This document shows positions 1-8,247 of a stretch of DNA of 14,548 bases, piece by piece. Each line of letters opens with the position of its first letter. Position 1 is the stretch's first letter. The stretch lies in NCBI GenBank assembly GCA_002306975.1, contig DBTI01000311.1, positions 6,004 to 20,551 of the forward strand, in the 5' to 3' direction. The stretch is from Ruminococcaceae bacterium UBA1320. GTDB taxonomy: Bacteria; Bacillota; Clostridia; Oscillospirales; Ethanoligenentaceae. Made by a program: the position numbers and the translations under genes. The notes beneath the pieces were generated by a model that was not told the origin of the DNA, did not search any database, and saw only the letters and a list, made by a program, of their open reading frames with translations.

Positions 1-1
1 C

Positions 2-2440
2 GCGTTGATATTGCCGCGATCCCCCGATATGATAGCGGCTTTGCTTGCGGTCGTTAAGACGGGGGCGGCATACCTGCCGATTGATCCGCAGTATCCGAAT
101 GACAGAATAGCATTCATTCTGGAAGACGCAAAACCCGCCTGCGTCCTCGCGGCAGGCAGTACAATAGAAAGACTGCCGAAAACGATGGTCGCGGCAAAAA
201 TTGTACTTGATGAAACGGACATACGCGAAGAAATACTGCATTTTCCTTCTATTAATCCGGTCGATGCGGACCGTACACAAGCATTGTCTCCTTCAAGTCC
301 TGCTTACATCATTTATACCTCGGGCTCCACAGGCACGCCAAAAGGCGTTGTGATTTCGCATCAGAATGTCGCCCGGCTCTTTGGTGCCACGGAACACTGG
401 TTCCATTTTAACGGCGGCGACGTGTGGACAATGTTCCATTCGTATGCGTTCGACTTTTCAGTTTGGGAAATTTGGGGTCCGCTGCTTTATGGTGGCCGTC
501 TCGTGATCGTCCCCTTTTCCATCAGCCGCTTACCTTCAGAATTTCTGGAGCTTCTGGTAAAGGAGAAGGTAACGGTCCTCAATCAAACGCCGTCCGCATT
601 TTACCAGCTCATGCAGGCGGATCGGGAAAATGAAGAGTTTGGTCGGAAACTTTCCTTGCGCTATATCATTTTCGGCGGTGAGGCGCTTGAATTCGGCAGA
701 TTAGAAGAATGGTACGTCCGCCACCCGGAAAACGCGCCGACCCTCATTAATATGTATGGAATTACCGAGACGACGGTGCATGTCAGTTATCTTGAGTTGA
801 ATCGAAAGGTCGCGGCCACGAAAGCGAAAAGTCTGATCGGACGCGGAATTGAAGACCTTAAGGTCTATGTGCTTGACGATTATTTGCAGCCCGTTCCGCC
901 CGGCGTGGTGGGAGAACTTTATATTGCTGGCGCGGGGCTTGCTCTGGGGTATTTGGGACGCCCCGGACTGACTGCAACTCGTTTTGTTGCGAATCCGTTT
1001 GGCGCTCCGGGAACAAGGATGTACCGAACGGGCGATCTGGCGCGCTGGAATGAAAGCGGTTTTCTTGATTATATGGGGCGCTCAGATTTTCAGACAAAAA
1101 TCCGCGGATTTCGTATCGAACTGGGCGAAATTTCCTCAGTTCTCACGGCTCATCCAGATATCGAACAGGCTGTTGCTGTTGTTCGTGAGGATCAGCCAGG
1201 AGACAAGCGGCTGGTAGCATATGTTATACCCGCACCCAACTCGGATTTCAGCCCGGCGATTTTGCGCAAGCACGCCGCCGATTTTCTTCCTGATTATATG
1301 GTTCCGTCCGCCCTTGTAAAAATTGCCGCATTTCCGCTGACACCCAACGGAAAGCTGAATTATAAAGCATTGCCAAAACCTGAGTGGAATGCCGTTTTGA
1401 CAGGGCGAGGCCCCAGAACACCACAGGAGGAGATCTTGTGCTCTCTGTTTAAAGAAATTCTAAATGTGACGCGAGTTGGAATTGATGATAACTTTTTTGA
1501 ACTAGGGGGACATTCTTTGCTGGCGGTAAAATTAATGAGCAGAGTCCGCGATTCGCTTGGGTCCAATTTGAATATGGGAAATCTTTTCGAGACGCCGACG
1601 ATAGCCGGTCTTGCCGAACAATTGCAAATGGGCGGGCATAAAAACGCTTTGGACAGGCTTCTTCCTATTCGGCCAAAAGGGAAAAAGCCGCCGCTCTTTT
1701 GTGTGCATCCGGCAGGAGGATTGTGTTGGTGCTATGCGGGTTTGACGGCGTCTTTGGATGCTGAGTATCCCGTCTATGGAATACAGGCGCGCGGAATCGC
1801 ACACGATGAGGATTTTCCGAAAACCGTCGACGAAATGGTTGACGATTATATCCAGTTGGTTCGTCAGGTTCAGCCGGAAGGCCCGTATCATTTGCTGGGC
1901 TGGTCCCTTGGGGGAAATCTTGTGCAGATCATGGCGGCGCGGCTGCAAAGCCAGGGAGAAAAATTGGACTTTGTTGCCTTTCTGGATTCTTATCCGGGTT
2001 ATGACCTGCCAGAGGCCAAAGATGTTCCGGAGGCAGAAGAAGGGCTGGAGGCGCTGCTTGCTTTAGGGCGGTGTGATTTGCGCAGTTTAGAGGGGAAACC
2101 CAAAACGCTTGATGCTGTTATGAACGTATTTCGACAAAATGGCAGTGCGCTGGCAGATCTTGAGATGGAAACTGTTCGAAAAATGAAAGCGGTTCATTTA
2201 AATGCCATTCATATTTTAAGAGAATATCACCCGAAACCGTTCCGTGGAACTGTTCTGTTTTTCCGATCAATCCAGGCACTCGAGTGGATTGACTCCGCTG
2301 ATCCCGAAGAAGCATGGAGCCCTTATATCCACGGGAAACTTGAACAATACAATATTGATTGTACCCATCTCGACATGTGCCAACCAAAACCGCTTGCCCA
2401 AATTGGACGAATCCTTACAGAAAAATTGAACAGAAAATAA
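2..2440 (+). CDS. Non-ribosomal peptide synthetase, terminal module A-PCP-TE (5' partial)
   Basis: This is the C-terminal end of a non-ribosomal peptide synthetase. The reading frame is open from base 2, so the true start lies off the left edge; the TTG at 5 is internal. Adenylation-domain motifs appear in order: [11 protein letters not shown] (A3), FDFSVWE (A4), NMYGITETT (A5), YRTGDLARW (A7), [12 protein letters not shown] (A8) and PNGKL (A10). Residues aligned by eye to the GrsA specificity pocket read D-F-W-N-I-G-M-V-H-K, the textbook threonine code. A carrier domain follows, with GGHSLL and the phosphopantetheine serine at about 1514. A type I thioesterase closes the protein: GWSLGG with its serine at about 1904, an aspartate in FLDSYPG at about 1985, and a histidine in THLDM at about 2366. 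The module would therefore load the last residue, probably threonine, and release or cyclise the peptide. The product is unknown because upstream modules are missing. An MbtH-like gene follows 31 bases later. Confidence 0.95.
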   Translation, partial: ALILPRSPDMIAALLAVVKTGAAYLPIDPQYPNDRIAFILEDAKPACVLAAGSTIERLPKTMVAAKIVLDETDIREEILHFPSINPVDADRTQALSPSSPAYIIYTSGSTGTPKGVVISHQNVARLFGATEHWFHFNGGDVWTMFHSYAFDFSVWEIWGPLLYGGRLVIVPFSISRLPSEFLELLVKEKVTVLNQTPSAFYQLMQADRENEEFGRKLSLRYIIFGGEALEFGRLEEWYVRHPENAPTLINMYGITETTVHVSYLELNRKVAATKAKSLIGRGIEDLKVYVLDDYLQPVPPGVVGELYIAGAGLALGYLGRPGLTATRFVANPFGAPGTRMYRTGDLARWNESGFLDYMGRSDFQTKIRGFRIELGEISSVLTAHPDIEQAVAVVREDQPGDKRLVAYVIPAPNSDFSPAILRKHAADFLPDYMVPSALVKIAAFPLTPNGKLNYKALPKPEWNAVLTGRGPRTPQEEILCSLFKEILNVTRVGIDDNFFELGGHSLLAVKLMSRVRDSLGSNLNMGNLFETPTIAGLAEQLQMGGHKNALDRLLPIRPKGKKPPLFCVHPAGGLCWCYAGLTASLDAEYPVYGIQARGIAHDEDFPKTVDEMVDDYIQLVRQVQPEGPYHLLGWSLGGNLVQIMAARLQSQGEKLDFVAFLDSYPGYDLPEAKDVPEAEEGLEALLALGRCDLRSLEGKPKTLDAVMNVFRQNGSALADLEMETVRKMKAVHLNAIHILREYHPKPFRGTVLFFRSIQALEWIDSADPEEAWSPYIHGKLEQYNIDCTHLDMCQPKPLAQIGRILTEKLNRK

Positions 2441-2471
2441 ATCGTGCAGGCACAAAAAGAGGGAAAATAAT

Positions 2472-2651
2472 ATGAATAATCCTTTCGAAAACAGAAATGG
2501 AACCTACTTCGTATTAACAAACGCGAAAAATCAGCATTCCATTTGGCCTTCCTTTATGGATGTGCCGCCAGGCTGGAAGGTTCTCTATGGAGAAGCAAAT
2601 TATGTGCCATGTGTGGAGTACATAGACACCCACTGGTCTGACATGTGGTGA
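2472..2651 (+). CDS. MbtH-like protein, NRPS adenylation partner
   Basis: This is a 59-residue protein beginning MNNPFENRNGTYFVL. MbtH-like proteins bind adenylation domains and promote their folding and activity; this one probably serves the synthetase just upstream. The family pattern is clear: the start MNNPF, then NAKNQHSIWP, PPGW, GEANYVPCVEYI and HWSDM near the end. An AGAGGG ribosome site lies about 9 bases before the ATG, and the gene starts 31 bases after the synthetase stop, so the two are likely co-transcribed. The C-terminus is odd. The usual ending W-T/S-D-M-R-P is replaced by WSDMW and a stop, while an ATG-CGA-CCG-TAG, which would encode M-R-P-stop, occurs 88 bases further on. 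A late insertion may therefore have altered the tail. Identification is by motif; the effect on function is unknown. Confidence 0.92.
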   Translation: MNNPFENRNGTYFVLTNAKNQHSIWPSFMDVPPGWKVLYGEANYVPCVEYIDTHWSDMW

Positions 2652-2983
2652 CGGCGGCGTTAAAACGGATACCGCACCAAGCAAAGGCAACCTGTCATTA
2701 TTATCCGGACCAGACGTTGTACTGAGGGAGATGCGACCGTAGCTTTGCGGGCAAGTTATATATAAATTTAGAAAAGCGAATATAAAAATATCATGCAGTA
2801 TTAACTTTGTAAAAGTCATAATACATGTATGATAATGGCGGTAAGCTTTTAAATAACATCATATTTTAAAAGGACGATTATTAATAGGGTACTATGATTT
2901 GTAATAATATTTGTGGAGTGCGTTTCTTTTGTATTACCATTTCCCATTGGTCTCTTTTTTTACCTAACCGCCTATAACGCGAG
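2652..2983. other. Gene-free stretch between mbtH-like gene and terminator
   Basis: This is about 330 bases without a convincing gene. The first 90 bases are mid-GC and may be inserted sequence that altered the MbtH tail (MRP-stop codons at 2731-2742). The rest is AT-rich. I see no RNA gene or repeat here. It is probably the untranslated end of the peptide synthetase operon, which terminates at 2984-3021. Confidence 0.5.
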
Positions 2984-3021
2984 CCCGCACACCGTCTAAG
3001 GCTGTGCGGGTTTTGCTTTTT
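2984..3021 (+). terminator. Rho-independent terminator of the NRPS/mbtH operon
   Basis: The stem CCCGCACA (2984-2991) pairs perfectly with TGTGCGGG (3003-3010) and is followed by a T-rich tract, ttttgcttttt. It reads on the plus strand and lies about 330 bases beyond the MbtH-like stop. The T tract is only on this side, so it serves plus-strand transcripts. Confidence 0.85.
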
Positions 3022-3042
3022 CGCAATTTCTTTATTTTTGTG

Positions 3043-3490
3043 TTAAAAAACGATTTGAAAATGCCCGTTTGGGTTTAAAATATCATAAAGATTAGCGGTT
3101 GCGGCTGCCTGTGCAGACTGTATTGCATGACTATAAATATTAGTGTAGTTGTAGGCTTTGAGTGCCCAAGAATATCAGCCACAAGGCGAACATTTACTCC
3201 ATCGGCAATTAGCAAGATGGCATGGAGATGGTATTTCCTGATAGGGGATCATCTTTTTGTTTTTCAAAGACAGCCTGAACTTAACTTCTAAAGCGTCACA
3301 GATTGATTTCGCACTTTTGCCATTTACACTTTTTCTTTTGCATGTGAAACCAACTGTGTTTTCAGATATATGAGCAGATTGTGTCGACTCCTGGCAGCAA
3401 ATTGTTCAAAAATATGGGTAAATGTGTAATACCAGCTTTGCCTTTCGTAGCGAGAAAATATCTCCTCAGGCAGCTTGCTTTCAATGTGCT
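3043..3490 (-). pseudogene. Degraded tyrosine recombinase (integrase), C-terminal remnant
   Basis: The minus strand encodes a broken phage-type integrase C-terminus. One frame gives LLIADGVNVRLVADILGHSK, the conserved block with the LGH motif. A frame change at about 3139-3150 is then needed to reach NIYSHAIQSAQAAATANLYD, which carries the nucleophilic tyrosine in the usual I-Y-x-H-A setting, followed by a stop at 3043-3045. Adding back one base (CTT-AAT instead of CTAAT) restores a continuous TTTLNIYSHA reading, so a one-base deletion is the simplest explanation. Further upstream, NGKSAKSICDALEVKF resembles the segment before the catalytic HxxR box. The box itself is damaged (HLHAI), and stops and frame changes appear beyond about 3340. 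No complete frame and no adjacent attachment site are visible. It marks a former mobile element. Confidence 0.8.
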
Positions 3491-3598
3491 GTTATGGAAG
3501 GAAACAGAAGCATTCCAAAGGAAACCAGAGTAAAATATCATCTATTCTATATTATATCAAGAATATTCGGTAAAAACGCAGAATTTCAGAATAAATAG

Positions 3599-3627
3599 TT
3601 GACAGTTCGGGTTTCTGCATTTATTAT
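3599..3627 (+). promoter_or_regulatory. Probable sigma-A promoter for the pot operon
   Basis: TTGACA (3599-3604) is separated by exactly 17 bases from TATTAT (3622-3627). Transcription would begin near 3634, leaving a leader of about 250 nt before the ATPase gene. It is the best promoter match in the region, but it sits next to integrase debris, so it could be a leftover. Confidence 0.55.
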
Positions 3628-3793
3628 TTGTTATGTTGCGCTTAGTCATACAACATCTCGCACAGATGCACAGCGTCTTTTTCTCCTGCGGCGATTTCGA
3701 CTTTAACTTCGGTAAATTTGACACAATTACTCCGCATCAGGAACGACCGATTATGCATCGAGTGTAACATAAAAAGAAAAAGCGAGAGACTGC

Positions 3794-3837
3794 CCCGGCG
3801 TGATTCGTGTAAAAAATGCACCGACCAAAACGCCGGG
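3794..3837 (+). promoter_or_regulatory. Inverted repeat in the pot operon leader
   Basis: CCCGGCGT (3794-3801) and ACGCCGGG (3830-3837) form a perfect 8-bp inverted repeat with a 28-base loop. It ends about 35 bases before the ribosome site of the ATPase gene. There is no T tract, so it is not an ordinary terminator. It could be an mRNA leader stem; its function is unknown. Confidence 0.35.
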
Positions 3838-3887
3838 TCGTGTGCGCAGACTTCATATACTATTTTACCGCAAGGGGGATGTACAAA

Positions 3888-5012
3888 TTGGGAGAACCAG
3901 CCATTGTATCATTGCAGGACATCGCTGTATCATTTGACGGCGAAATAGTGCTCAAAGATTTCAACCTCAGCATCGGAGACGGCGAATTCGTCACGCTGCT
4001 CGGTCCCTCAGGTTGCGGAAAGACCACCACCCTTCGAATCATCGGAGGATTCGTCCGACCGGATTCCGGCAACGTCTTTTTCAACGGGAAAAAAATCAAT
4101 GAGCTGCCGCCCCATAAGAGGGAGGTCAACACGATTTTCCAGAAATATGCGCTGTTTCCGCATCTGAACGTGTACGATAACGTTGCTTTTGGGATGCGCA
4201 TACACAAAAAAAGCGAAAGCGAGGTGCGCGCTACCGTCCATGAAATGCTCGGTATGGTGAACCTTGGAAGATTCGAGCACCGTAACGTCAACCTTCTTTC
4301 CGGCGGACAACAACAGCGCGTAGCCATCGCGCGGGCCTTGGCGAACAACCCGAAGGTGCTGCTGCTCGACGAGCCTTTCGGCGCATTGGACCTGAAGCTG
4401 CGTAAGGACATGCAGGTGGAACTGAAAAAGATCCAGAAGCAAACCGGTATTACCTTCCTGTTCGTGACACACGACCAGGAAGAGGCGCTCTCGATGTCCG
4501 ACACCGTCGTTGTGATGGACAAGGGTGCCATCCAGCAAATCGGCACGCCGCAGGACATCTACAACGAACCGAAAAACGCCTTTGTCGCGGAATTCATCGG
4601 CGAGAGCAACATCCTTGACGGGATAATGCGCGAGGACTTTCTCGTGGAATTCGCGGGCCGTAATTTCCGATGCGTCGACAAGGGCTTCACGCACAACGAG
4701 CCAGTGGACGTTGTCATACGCCCGGAAGACATCGACATCGTTCCGCCGGATGAAAATCACCTTACGGGCGTTGTAACGGACACGAATTTCAAAGGTGTAT
4801 ACTTTGAAATCATTGTGGACGTGCAGGGCTTCAAATGGATGATTCAAACTACGGACTACGAAAAGGTCGGCGCAAAGATAGGCCTGGCTATTCAGCCTGA
4901 TGAAATCCATATCATGCACAAGTCTGAATACTCGGGCTCCTTTGGGGACTACAGCTCGTTCAGCGACGAAATGGACCCCGATGCGCTGCCGAAAGAAAAG
5001 GAGGACGTCTGA
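3888..5012 (+). CDS. potA: Spermidine/putrescine ABC transporter ATP-binding protein
   Basis: This is the cytoplasmic ATPase that drives polyamine import, 374 residues from the chosen start. It has a Walker A motif GPSGCGKT (about 39-46), the Q-loop region, signature LSGGQQQ (about 137-143), Walker B LLLDEP (about 158-163), the D-loop sequence ALDLK and an H-loop histidine in VTHDQEEA (about 195). A TOBE-type C-terminal domain follows (VVIRPEDI and onward), ending in an acidic tail. The start is a choice. AAGGGGG at 3872-3878 abuts the ATG at 3879, leaving no spacing, whereas the TTG at 3888 lies 9 bases away and gives MGEPAIVSL, like other PotA starts. A start at 3879 would add three residues. 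The stop is immediately followed by the first permease ATG, and an AGGAGG lies inside this gene's end. Family and context make the assignment strong; the exact polyamine is not determinable. Confidence 0.93.
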   Translation: MGEPAIVSLQDIAVSFDGEIVLKDFNLSIGDGEFVTLLGPSGCGKTTTLRIIGGFVRPDSGNVFFNGKKINELPPHKREVNTIFQKYALFPHLNVYDNVAFGMRIHKKSESEVRATVHEMLGMVNLGRFEHRNVNLLSGGQQQRVAIARALANNPKVLLLDEPFGALDLKLRKDMQVELKKIQKQTGITFLFVTHDQEEALSMSDTVVVMDKGAIQQIGTPQDIYNEPKNAFVAEFIGESNILDGIMREDFLVEFAGRNFRCVDKGFTHNEPVDVVIRPEDIDIVPPDENHLTGVVTDTNFKGVYFEIIVDVQGFKWMIQTTDYEKVGAKIGLAIQPDEIHIMHKSEYSGSFGDYSSFSDEMDPDALPKEKEDV

Positions 5013-5831
5013 ATGAAAGCAAAATCGGCGTCTTTTCCTTACCTTGTCTGGATGGCGGTCTTCATCATCGTGCCAACAGCGCTGGTGGTGATTTTTGCCT
5101 TCACCGACCGCAGCGGCAAGTTCACCCTGATGAATCTTGAGGAGGTCGGTCAGTATTCGAACGTGTTTCTCCGCTCCATTTGGCTTGGCGCAATCGCGAC
5201 CGCTGTCTGCCTGATCCTCGGATATCCTCTGGCCTACCTGATTGCTAAGACGCGCGCGCGGCAGCAGAACGTTCTGATCCTGCTCGTTATGCTGCCGATG
5301 TGGATGAACTTTCTGCTGCGAACCTACGCGTGGATGACCCTTCTCGAAGACAGTGGCCTCATCAACCGAGCACTTGAGGGACTCGGCCTGCCGGCAATGC
5401 ACATGATAAACACGCAAGGCGCGGTGGTGCTCGGCATGGTGTACAATTACATTCCTTACATGATTCTACCGCTCTACTCCATACTGACGAAAATCGACGG
5501 TAGCGTGATTGAGGCGGCCGAGGACCTCGGCGCAAATGCGCGCACGGTATTTTTCCGCGTGACCATGCCGATGAGCATGCCCGGAATAATCTCGGGCGTG
5601 ACGATGGTGTTTGTGCCGGCCGTCTCCACCTTCATTATTTCGAAGATGCTCGGTGGCGGCGGAAACCTCTTAGTCGGCGACCTCATCGATATGCAGTTCC
5701 TCGGCAGCGCCTACAACCCGAACCTCGGCTCCGCGATTTCGTTGGTGCTGATGGTACTGATTCTTATATGCATGGGAATCATGAACCAGTTCGATGAAAA
5801 CGGCGCGATGGAAGGGGGCGTCATGGTATGA
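5013..5831 (+). CDS. potB: Spermidine/putrescine ABC transporter permease
   Basis: This is an inner-membrane permease of 272 residues, one half of the polyamine channel. About six hydrophobic segments are visible, beginning with YLVWMAVFIIVPTALVVIFA near the N-terminus. The cytoplasmic EAA loop that contacts the ATPase is present: EAAEDLGANARTVFFRVTMP (about residues 168-187). The ATG starts directly after the ATPase stop, with an AGGAGG site 8 bases upstream inside that gene. The last bases overlap the next permease by four (ATGA), indicating translational coupling. Length and motif match PotB; its order before the second permease follows the usual potABCD arrangement. Confidence 0.93.
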   Translation: MKAKSASFPYLVWMAVFIIVPTALVVIFAFTDRSGKFTLMNLEEVGQYSNVFLRSIWLGAIATAVCLILGYPLAYLIAKTRARQQNVLILLVMLPMWMNFLLRTYAWMTLLEDSGLINRALEGLGLPAMHMINTQGAVVLGMVYNYIPYMILPLYSILTKIDGSVIEAAEDLGANARTVFFRVTMPMSMPGIISGVTMVFVPAVSTFIISKMLGGGGNLLVGDLIDMQFLGSAYNPNLGSAISLVLMVLILICMGIMNQFDENGAMEGGVMV

Positions 5832-6637
5832 AGGCGCTTTCCCGCGTGTATCTGTTTTTGATTTTTCTATTCCTGTATGCGCCGATTGCGGTGCTGATCG
5901 TTTTTTCGTTCAACGCTTCCACCACCATGAGTCGCTCGGTTTGGTCCGGCTTTTCGTTCCGGTGGTACTCCATCCTGTTTCAAGACCAGATGCTGCTGGA
6001 CGCGCTGCGGAATACCATGCTCATTGCCGCAACGGCGGCGATTGTTTCCACGGTGCTCGGCACGGCGGCGGCCATCGGCATCTTCGGCATGAAAAAGTGG
6101 ACAAAGCGGGTCGTGATGAACGTCACTAACTTACCAATGGTGAACCCGGACATCGTCACCGGCGTTTCGCTGATGCTGCTGTTCACGTTCGCCGCGCGAA
6201 TTCTCGGGGGCTCGCTAGGCATGTTCTCTCTTGTTCTCGCACACATCACGTTCTGCCTGCCGTATGTCATCCTCTCGATACTGCCGAAGCTTGGGCAGAT
6301 GAACCCGAACCTCTTTGAAGCGGCGCAGGACCTCGGGTGCAACCCGCTCTCCGCTTTTTTTCGGGTGGTGCTGCCCGAAATCTTCCCCGGCATCGTGACC
6401 GGGATGATCATGGCCTTCACTCTTTCAATCGATGATTTCGTCATCAGTTATTTCACCAGCGGCACCACGCAGACGCTGCCTATTTTCATCTATTCGATGA
6501 CGCGAAAGCGCGTCAGCCCGGAAATCAACGCGCTTTCCACCCTGCTGTTCGGCACGATCATCGTGCTTTTGCTGCTCATAAATCTGCGCAATTCGAAGGA
6601 TAAAAAGCCCTCCCGAGCGCCCCAGATGGAGGTGTGA
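5828..6637 (+). CDS. potC: Spermidine/putrescine ABC transporter permease
   Basis: This is the second permease subunit, 269 residues with about six membrane segments, beginning with a hydrophobic helix (YLFLIFLFLYAPIAVLIVFS). The EAA loop reads EAAQDLGCNPLSAFFRVVLP and is followed by GIVTGMIMAFTLSIDDFVIS, a typical PotC stretch. The start codon overlaps the stop of the preceding permease in an ATGA junction; a GGGGG ribosome site lies just upstream. The end carries the GGAGGTG ribosome site for the binding-protein gene, three bases away. The gene works as a heterodimer with potB. Confidence 0.93.
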   Translation: MKALSRVYLFLIFLFLYAPIAVLIVFSFNASTTMSRSVWSGFSFRWYSILFQDQMLLDALRNTMLIAATAAIVSTVLGTAAAIGIFGMKKWTKRVVMNVTNLPMVNPDIVTGVSLMLLFTFAARILGGSLGMFSLVLAHITFCLPYVILSILPKLGQMNPNLFEAAQDLGCNPLSAFFRVVLPEIFPGIVTGMIMAFTLSIDDFVISYFTSGTTQTLPIFIYSMTRKRVSPEINALSTLLFGTIIVLLLLINLRNSKDKKPSRAPQMEV

Positions 6638-6640
6638 GCC

Positions 6641-7825
6641 GTGAGGAAAAAATGGTTTTCAATAATTTTAGCCGCGGCGATCGTGGCTTCGTTTCCGGCT
6701 GGGCCCGCGACGGCGGCTTCCGTGCCCTCGACCGGCGTGACCATCAACGTTTACAACTGGGGCGAATACATTTCGCCGGGCGCGGACGGCTCGATGAACG
6801 TCAATGAGGAATTCACGAAGCGCACCGGAATCAAGGTCAACTACACGACCTACGAGGACAACGAATCAATGTATTCGAAGCTTGTCAGCGGCGGCGCTAG
6901 CTACGACGTCATCTTTCCGTCGGACTATATGATTGCGAAGATGATTCAAGAAAAGCTGGTTCAAAAACTCGACTTTTCGAATATTCCGAATTATAAATAC
7001 ATCGACCAATCATACCGCAACGAGGTATACGACCCGAAGAACGAGTATTCCGTGCCCTACACGTGGGGAGTGGTCGGCATCTTCTACAATAAAAAATACG
7101 TCAAGGAAAAGGTGGACGACTGGAAGATCCTGTGGGATCCGAAATACGCGGGGAAAATTCTGATGTTCGACAACCCACGCGATGCGTTCGGCATCGCGCA
7201 GAAAATTCTCGGTTTCTCCTACAACTCGACGAAAACGGAGGAATGGACGCAGTCGGCAAAGCTGCTGGAGCAACAAAAGCCGCTGGTGCAGGCGTACGTC
7301 ATGGATCAAATCTTCGACAAGATGTCAAGCGGTGAAGCTTGGCTCGCCCCGTATTACGCCGGCGATGCTGCGACACTCGTGAGCCAGGATCCCAATATCG
7401 GGTTTGCAATCCCCACGAGGGAGGGCACGAACTTCTTCGTCGACGCTATGTGCATACCAAAGAACGCCCAGCACAAGAAGGAAGCCGAGGAGTACATCAA
7501 CTTTCTCTGCGAGCCGGACATTGCCGCTGCGAACATGGATTACGTCGGCTATTCATCACCGGAGACCGCGGCAAAAAAGCTTCTGCCGAAGGAAACACAG
7601 GAAAACCCTATCATCTACCCTCCGCAGAGCGTCCTCAAAAACTCCGAGACCTACACGAACCTGCCCGACGACACCAGCCTGATGATCGACACGCTCTGGG
7701 CGCAGGTGAAGATGGGCGGTCCGGGGAAGACGGCGACGCTCGCCGCCGTGCTGGCCGGCTTTTTGCTCCTTTATATCTGCATCGTCGTGTTCAAGAAAAT
7801 TAAAAAGAAGCGGGAGCTGCAATAG
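6641..7825 (+). CDS. potD: Spermidine/putrescine-binding protein, C-terminally membrane-anchored
   Basis: This is the extracellular polyamine-binding protein of the importer, 394 residues. It starts at GTG with GGAGG 8 bases upstream (6628-6632). The first 25 residues form a signal peptide (MRKKWFSIILAAAIVASFPA, then an ATA-A cleavage region). The mature part has PotD-family blocks: INVYNWGEYISP, YEDNESMYSKL, YDVIFPSDYMI, VPYTWGVVGIFYN and APYYAGDA. Unusually for a Gram-positive binding protein, there is no lipobox cysteine. Instead the C-terminus has a hydrophobic segment of about 18 residues (TLAAVLAGFLLLYICIVV) and a lysine-rich tail (FKKIKKKRELQ), a classic stop-transfer anchor. I infer it is held at the membrane by its C-terminus. 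No terminator is obvious downstream. Confidence 0.93.
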   Translation: MRKKWFSIILAAAIVASFPAGPATAASVPSTGVTINVYNWGEYISPGADGSMNVNEEFTKRTGIKVNYTTYEDNESMYSKLVSGGASYDVIFPSDYMIAKMIQEKLVQKLDFSNIPNYKYIDQSYRNEVYDPKNEYSVPYTWGVVGIFYNKKYVKEKVDDWKILWDPKYAGKILMFDNPRDAFGIAQKILGFSYNSTKTEEWTQSAKLLEQQKPLVQAYVMDQIFDKMSSGEAWLAPYYAGDAATLVSQDPNIGFAIPTREGTNFFVDAMCIPKNAQHKKEAEEYINFLCEPDIAAANMDYVGYSSPETAAKKLLPKETQENPIIYPPQSVLKNSETYTNLPDDTSLMIDTLWAQVKMGGPGKTATLAAVLAGFLLLYICIVVFKKIKKKRELQ

Positions 7826-8177
7826 CGGTTAGCGGGATGCTTCGATTTGCTCACGCAGAGCGTTGCGGGGATTTCCACTTTAATCAGCCGGTCGCACAGC
7901 CGCTCCGGCTTCAAAAGTATGGGCCTTGAGCTGCAATATTCTCAGCAGCAATCATGATACGGCCGGGTTGGTCCGTCTCCACCAATCGAAAAGGTTTCGT
8001 GGTGAAAACCATGGAGCTTTCTTTGCCGTATAGGGGATTAACACGCTTGGTTTAGAATTTGAACCTGTGTTCAACATCCTGTTACCCGCACCAGTTGCAC
8101 TGGAGGCACGACACACTCATAGCTTTGTGGGCGCGTCAGTTTTTATGCCTGCGCTTTTTACTGCACATGGATTTTTC
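7826..8177. other. Gap with possible degraded coding debris
   Basis: This is about 350 bases between the pot operon and the phosphorylase promoter without an intact gene. The minus strand carries a stretch of 46 sense codons ending near 7931 (including MVFTTKPFRLVETDQPG), then in another frame KPERLCDRLIKVEIPATL. This looks like broken coding sequence, but I cannot assign it. Bases 7864-7883 resemble 3687-3706 (18 of 20 identical), the other flank of the pot operon. I see no RNA gene or clear terminator. Confidence 0.4.
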
Positions 8178-8207
8178 TTTTTGTTTATGATAAACTTCAT
8201 ATATAAT
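8178..8207 (+). promoter_or_regulatory. Probable promoter of the nucleoside phosphorylase gene
   Basis: A consensus TATAAT lies at 8202-8207. The best upstream partners are TTTTTG (8178-8183, 18-base spacer) or TTGTTT (8181-8186, 15-base spacer). The gene's ribosome site starts about 28 bases beyond the -10. The -10 is strong and the -35 weak. Confidence 0.55.
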
Positions 8208-8247
8208 CTATAGTAAATACTGCACGATGTTGAAGGGCGGGGACTCT

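Noticed and set aside
3718..3723. A TTGACA that could be a closer -35 for the pot operon
   Set aside because: No acceptable -10 lies 15-19 bases downstream; the pair at 3599-3627 is much better.
3641..3766. A 42-codon minus-strand frame (MLHSMHNRSFLMRSNCVKFT and onward)
   Set aside because: It looks protein-like in composition, but there is no convincing ribosome site or recognisable family, and it lies in a region of gene debris. I kept it only as part of the flank observation.
4008..5417. A 469-codon open frame on the minus strand opposite the ATPase and first permease genes
   Set aside because: It lies antisense to two well-supported genes with full motifs, has no recognisable domain, and is rich in R, H and V as expected from the reverse of GC-biased codons. 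It is a shadow frame.
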